Shown here: positions 60,235 through 64,000 of the stretch, one piece after another | Position numbering within the stretch: the first letter of the stretch is position 1 | Layout: each line of letters starts with the position of its first letter | Source of the DNA: Halogranum gelatinilyticum | Lineage (GTDB): Archaea; Halobacteriota; Halobacteria; Halobacteriales; Haloferacaceae | Assembly (NCBI RefSeq): GCF_900103715.1 | Contig: NZ_FNHL01000002.1 | Coordinates: 310,001 to 374,000 of the forward strand | Length of the DNA: 64,000 bases | Reading direction: 5' to 3' | Notes under the pieces: generated by a model | What the model was told of the DNA's origin: nothing | The model's input: the letters and a program-made list of their open reading frames with translations, nothing else | Database searches by the model: none | Made by a program: the position numbers and the translations under genes

Positions 60235-61264
60235 TATCGGGGATTACGACCACCTTGCCAAAGCCCTCACGGTTTTCGATCATCTCGTGGGCGCGCTCGG
60301 CCTCGCTCATCGGCAGCGTCTCGCGGACGCGCGGCTCGAAGGTGCCGTCCCAGACGAGTTCGAGCACGTCGTCGACCTGTCCGGGCGTCGCCATCGTCGA
60401 GCCGATGACCGACAGCTGGTTCCAGAAGATGCGGTTGAGACCCGCGTCGGGGTTCGGTCCCGTCGTCGCCCCGCAGGTGACGACACGGCCGCCCTTCGCG
60501 AGGCTCTTCAGGGAGTCTTGGTACGTCGCCTCGCCGATGTGGTCGACGACGACGTCGACGCCACGCTTCCCCGTCAGCTCCTTGACCTGGGCGGCGAAGT
60601 CCTCGTCCTCGTAGTTGATGACGTGGTCCGCGCCGCACTCGCGGGCGTACTCCAGTTTCTCGTCGGTCGAGGCGGTCGCGAAGACCTCTGCGCCCGCGTA
60701 GTCGGCGATCTGGACGGCCGCGTGGCCGACACCGCCGGACGCACCGAGGACGAGCACCTTCTCGCCCGCTTCGAGGCCCGCGCGGTCGACGAGCATCCGC
60801 CACGCGGTCTGGAAGACGAGCGACGCCGACCCGGCGACCTCCCAGTCGACGTGTTTCGGCACTTCGACGAGGTTGGCTTCGGGGACGACCGCTTCTTCGG
60901 CGTGGACGCCGCGGACGTGTTCGCCGATGATGTGGAAGCGGACGCAGAGCGACTCGTCGCCGTCACGGCAGAACTCACACTGCCCACAAGCGACGCCCGC
61001 GCTGACGGCGACATGGTCGCCTTCTTCGAAGCGCGTCACGTTCTCGCCGACGGCTTCGACGACGCCCGCCGCGTCGCTGCCGGGGATGTGTGGCATCTCC
61101 AGGTCGACACCCGGCAGCCCCTTTCGTGTCCAGATGTCGAGATGGTTCAGCGCGCCCGCCTTGACGTCGACGAGCACCTCGTCGCGGCCCGGTTCGAGAT
61201 CGTCGAACTCGTCGTAGGTCAGAACGTCGCGGTCGCCGTGCTCCGAGAACTGAACTGCCTTCAT
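60224..61264 (-). CDS. Zinc-binding MDR alcohol dehydrogenase
   Basis: The 346-residue protein starts MKAVQFSEHGDRDVLTYDEF, has GALNHLDIWTRKGLPG, GSDAAGVVEAVGENV, a structural-zinc loop CGQCEFCRDGDESLC (about 92-106) and the Rossmann motif VLVLGASGGVGHAAVQIA near 168. The catalytic-zinc Cys of classical ADH is replaced by Asn/His-like residues (ALNHLD), as in quinone-oxidoreductase-like MDRs with only structural zinc. It reduces or oxidises a carbonyl; substrate open. Confidence 0.87.
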   Translation of the reverse strand: MKAVQFSEHGDRDVLTYDEFDDLEPGRDEVLVDVKAGALNHLDIWTRKGLPGVDLEMPHIPGSDAAGVVEAVGENVTRFEEGDHVAVSAGVACGQCEFCRDGDESLCVRFHIIGEHVRGVHAEEAVVPEANLVEVPKHVDWEVAGSASLVFQTAWRMLVDRAGLEAGEKVLVLGASGGVGHAAVQIADYAGAEVFATASTDEKLEYARECGADHVINYEDEDFAAQVKELTGKRGVDVVVDHIGEATYQDSLKSLAKGGRVVTCGATTGPNPDAGLNRIFWNQLSVIGSTMATPGQVDDVLELVWDGTFEPRVRETLPMSEAERAHEMIENREGFGKVVVIPDSEL

Positions 61265-61401
61265 GTACTGTCCCGGTCCACCCGGTGGTGTAAAACCCTG
61301 ATGTTCGTGGAACGACTTGCAGCCTTTCGACGTCTGTCGAGAGAGCGGAGCGGAAGTGAACACCGGAGAGGTTTTTCCGCACGCCTTCCGAAGCGACGGC
61401 C

Positions 61402-62031
61402 ATGACTGACCACGACCACGATGGCCACAATCACGACCACGGCGAGGAGAACGACCACAGTCACGAACACAGCGGCCACGGCCACGGTGACGATGAAGGG
61501 GACGACCACGGTCATCACGACCACCACCACCACGACGTCGACACCGTCGGCTACGGTATCGTCACCGTCTCCTCCTCGCGCTCGCTCGACGACGACCCTG
61601 CGGGCGACGCCATCGCGGCCGCTGCCGAGACCGCTGGCGGCGAGGTCGTCGTTCGCAACCTCGTCCCCGACGACTACGACAAGGTGCAGGCGGAGATTCA
61701 CAACCTCGTCGGCCGCGGCGACGTCGACGTCGTCGTCACCACGGGCGGTACGGGCGTCACCCCCGACGACGTGACCGTCGAGGCGGCCAACCCGCTGTTC
61801 GAGAAGGAACTGCCCGGGTTCGGCGAGCTGTTCCGCCAGCTCTCCTACGACGAGATCGGCACGAAGGTCGTCGGGACGCGAGCCGTCGCTGGCGTCGCCG
61901 ACGGCGTCCCGGTCTTCTGTCTGCCTGGCAGCGAGAACGCTGCACGGCTCGGCATCGAGGAGATCATCGTCCACGAGGCGAGCCATCTCGCGGGGTTGGC
62001 GGGGCGCGAGGAAGACGAGAGCGAGGAGTGA
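61402..62031 (+). CDS. moaB: Molybdenum cofactor biosynthesis protein MoaB with His-rich N-terminus
   Basis: The 209-residue protein has a MoaB/MogA core (YGIVTVSSSRS, VTTGGTGVTPDD, GTKVVGTRAVAGV, PVFCLPGSENAA) that adenylates molybdopterin or prepares it for metal insertion. In front lies a 45-residue leader with 17 His (positions 4-44) mixed with Asp/Glu/Gly, ending DHHHHD; MoaB proteins normally start at the core. The leader could store or deliver a divalent metal. Start ATG 61402. Confidence 0.9.
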   Translation: MTDHDHDGHNHDHGEENDHSHEHSGHGHGDDEGDDHGHHDHHHHDVDTVGYGIVTVSSSRSLDDDPAGDAIAAAAETAGGEVVVRNLVPDDYDKVQAEIHNLVGRGDVDVVVTTGGTGVTPDDVTVEAANPLFEKELPGFGELFRQLSYDEIGTKVVGTRAVAGVADGVPVFCLPGSENAARLGIEEIIVHEASHLAGLAGREEDESEE

Positions 62032-62141
62032 GGCGGCGAAGAGTGAGACGGCGGCAACGAGAGTGAGGCGTACACTACCGGTTCGACAGCAATCCTTGTC
62101 GTGTCGCGTCCATTTATCAGGCTCCGTAGCAACTTCCGACT

Positions 62142-63890
62142 ATGAGCAACCAGCAGACGTCCGAGGAGCGAGACCCCTTCTCGGGCGGCAAGGACCCGCG
62201 ACTCCGCAGCACCGAAGTCACAGAGGGTGCAGAACGCGCCCCCCACCGTGCGATGTTCCGCGCGATGGGCTTCGACGACGAGGACCTCTCGTCGCCGATG
62301 GTCGGCGTCGCCAACCCGGCCGCCGACATCACCCCGTGTAACGTCCACCTCGACGACGTCGCACAGGGTGCCATCGACGGCGTCGACGAGAGCGGTGGGA
62401 TGCCCATCGAGTTCGGTACCATCACCATCTCCGACGCCATCTCGATGGGGACCGAGGGGATGAAAGCCTCGCTCATCTCCCGAGAGGTCATCGCCGACTC
62501 CGTCGAACTCGTCGCCTTCGGCGAGCGGATGGACGCGCTCGTCACCGTCGCCGGCTGTGACAAGAACCTCCCCGGCATGATGATGGCCGCCATCCGCACC
62601 GACCTCCCGAGCGTCTTCCTCTACGGTGGCTCCATCATGCCCGGCCAGCACGAGGGCCGCGAAGTGACCGTCCAGAACGTCTTCGAGGGCGTCGGCACCT
62701 ACGCCGAGGGCGACATGAGCGCCGAGGAACTCGACGACCTCGAACGCCACGCCTGCCCCGGTGCCGGCTCCTGCGGTGGGATGTTCACCGCCAACACGAT
62801 GGCCTCCATCAGCGAGGCACTCGGTCTCGCGCCGCTCGGCTCCGCCTCCGCGCCCGCCGAGTCCGAGGAGCGCTACGAGGTCGCCCGCCGCGCCGGCGAG
62901 GCCGCTCTGGACTGCGTCGAGAACGACCGCCGTCCCTCCGACATCCTCACGAAGAAGTCCTTCGAGAACGCCATCGCCCTCCAGGTCGCCATCGGCGGCT
63001 CGACCAACGCCGTCCTCCACCTGCTCGCGCTCGCCGCCGAGGCCGGTATCGACCTCGACATCGAGGAGTTCGACGAGATCTCCCGGCGCACGCCGAAGAT
63101 CGCGAACCTCCAGCCCGGCGGCACGCGCGTCATGAACGACCTCCACGAGGTCGGCGGCATCCCGGTCGTCGTCCGCCGACTCGTCGAGGCGGGGCTGTTC
63201 CACGGCGACGCGATGACGGTCACCGGCCGCACGGTCGCCGAAGAACTCGACCAGCTCGACCTGCCCGACGACGAGGACATCGACGAAGACTTCCTCTACA
63301 CCGTCGACGAACCGTACCAGTCAGAGGGAGCCATCAAGATTCTCACCGGCAACCTCGCACCCGGCGGCGCGGTGCTCAAGGTGACGGGCGACGACGCGTT
63401 CCACCACACCGGTCCCGTCCGCGTCTTCGAGAACGAGGAAGCGGCGATGCGCTACGTCCAGGAGGGTCACATCGAGTCCGGCGACGTCATCGCCATCCGC
63501 AACGAGGGGCCGCGCGGCGGTCCCGGGATGCGCGAGATGCTCGGCGTCACCGCCGCTGTCGTCGGTCAGGGCCACGAGGACGACGTGGCACTGCTGACCG
63601 ACGGCCGCTTCTCCGGGGCGACTCGCGGACCGATGGTCGGCCACGTCGCGCCCGAAGCCGCCGACGGCGGCCCCATCGCCCTGCTCGAAGACGGCGACGA
63701 GGTCACCGTCGACATTCCGAGCCGAACGCTGGAGGTCGACCTCTCGGCAGACGAACTCGAAGCCCGCCGCGCCGAGTGGGAACCGGCGGAACCGAAGTAC
63801 ACGACCGGCGTGCTGGCGAAGTACGGCATGATGTTCGGGTCGGCGTCCAACGGCGCGGTGACGAATCCCGGCGTCAAGAAGGACGACTGA
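62142..63890 (+). CDS. ilvD: Dihydroxy-acid dehydratase
   Basis: The 582-residue protein has the three cluster cysteines of IlvD/Edd: Cys66 (TPCN), Cys139 (AGCDKN) and Cys211 (GSCGGM), plus the C-terminal [12 protein letters not shown]. It dehydrates 2,3-dihydroxy-3-methyl acids in valine, isoleucine and leucine synthesis. The family is close to gluconate dehydratases, but the cysteine pattern and the 60-residue N-terminus fit IlvD. No other ilv genes are in the window. Confidence 0.95.
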   Translation: MSNQQTSEERDPFSGGKDPRLRSTEVTEGAERAPHRAMFRAMGFDDEDLSSPMVGVANPAADITPCNVHLDDVAQGAIDGVDESGGMPIEFGTITISDAISMGTEGMKASLISREVIADSVELVAFGERMDALVTVAGCDKNLPGMMMAAIRTDLPSVFLYGGSIMPGQHEGREVTVQNVFEGVGTYAEGDMSAEELDDLERHACPGAGSCGGMFTANTMASISEALGLAPLGSASAPAESEERYEVARRAGEAALDCVENDRRPSDILTKKSFENAIALQVAIGGSTNAVLHLLALAAEAGIDLDIEEFDEISRRTPKIANLQPGGTRVMNDLHEVGGIPVVVRRLVEAGLFHGDAMTVTGRTVAEELDQLDLPDDEDIDEDFLYTVDEPYQSEGAIKILTGNLAPGGAVLKVTGDDAFHHTGPVRVFENEEAAMRYVQEGHIESGDVIAIRNEGPRGGPGMREMLGVTAAVVGQGHEDDVALLTDGRFSGATRGPMVGHVAPEAADGGPIALLEDGDEVTVDIPSRTLEVDLSADELEARRAEWEPAEPKYTTGVLAKYGMMFGSASNGAVTNPGVKKDD

Positions 63891-63928
63891 GCGGGTCGAT
63901 TCGATTCGATTCGGTTCTCGCTGTTTTC

Positions 63929-64000
63929 TCAGGCCGACTCCGACAACGCGAGCGACTCGTGTCGCGCTGTGAGCACGCCGAGAACTCGTCGAAGACTCAC
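63929..64000 (-). CDS. Possible C-terminal end of a gene starting outside the window
   Basis: Reading the minus strand from the window edge gives 23 sense codons (VSLRRVLGVLTARHESLALS...) to a TGA at 63929-63931. It follows ilvD by 38 bases, convergent. The segment is too short to name; it may also be chance. Confidence 0.3.
   Translation of the reverse strand: MSLRRVLGVLTARHESLALSESA

Noticed and set aside
1-64000. CRISPR array, IS element, prophage or rRNA
   Set aside because: No regularly spaced repeats, transposase-like protein, phage gene or rRNA segment was seen on reading both strands.

Overview
The window comes from the chromosome of a halophilic archaeon (class Halobacteria). GC is very high, and proteins are strongly acidic with Asp/Glu-rich tails. 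Cytoplasmic genes carry archaeal markers: ribosomal protein S17e, EF-1 alpha, mevalonate kinase with isopentenyl phosphate kinase, a geranylgeranyl reductase, cofD for F420, and Dna2-type and Lhr-type helicases. Secreted proteins carry twin-arginine signals. Many promoters have a TATA-like box 25-33 bases before the start codon, as expected for leaderless haloarchaeal mRNAs. No rRNA, insertion sequence, prophage or CRISPR array is visible; one tRNA (Val, CAC) is present. The genus cannot be fixed from sequence alone.

Layout. 1-5.5 kb: phosphate transporter end, FAH-family hydrolase, 2-hydroxyacid dehydrogenase, MFS transporter and a geranylgeranyl reductase. 5.6-9.1 kb (minus): a tightly overlapping set cofD, TIM-barrel Dus-like protein, CitG-like protein and DUF447, then rps17e; this looks like a cofactor cluster. 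9.2-12.7 kb: two paralogous HD phosphohydrolases around a zinc-ribbon membrane protein. 12.8-19 kb: amidohydrolase, UspA, BirA, VOC and acetoacetate-decarboxylase-like proteins, then the coupled mevalonate kinase and isopentenyl phosphate kinase genes. 19.2-28 kb: metallo-beta-lactamase protein, Lhr helicase, tautomerase, DnaQ-like exonuclease, LarA-like protein and a Dna2-like nuclease-helicase.

28-36.9 kb: small proteins, a 1117-residue Tat-exported GH15 glucoamylase with a palindrome in its promoter, a zincin, a quinone oxidoreductase and an SDR. 37-39 kb: sucC-sucD of the TCA cycle. 39.4-41.9 kb: a tungsten-oxidoreductase-like protein that has lost all iron-sulfur ligands, below a 10-bp phased repeat and a palindrome. 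42-46.7 kb: kinase-like and HAD proteins, tRNA-Val, a small protein with two DtxR/IdeR-like boxes upstream, cobalamin adenosyltransferase with a glutaredoxin, and an alcohol dehydrogenase. 47-51.3 kb: a complete glycine cleavage operon gcvT-gcvH-gcvPA-gcvPB. 51.8 kb: an EF-1 alpha gene away from ribosomal protein genes.

53.2-57.8 kb (minus): halolysin, DsbA-like lipoprotein, a membrane protein with CxxC, a RecA/KaiC-like ATPase and a DICT-domain protein, suggesting export-side disulfide chemistry next to a signalling pair. 57.9-64 kb: NYN-domain protein, alpha/beta hydrolase, DUF4864 protein, MDR dehydrogenase, a MoaB with a 17-histidine leader, and ilvD.

Most genes are ordinary haloarchaeal core or near-core genes. 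The less explained items are the cofD/CitG/DUF447 cluster, the cluster-less AOR homologue with its upstream repeats, the DtxR-type boxes, the twin HD genes sharing 77 identical bases, and several small leaderless genes.
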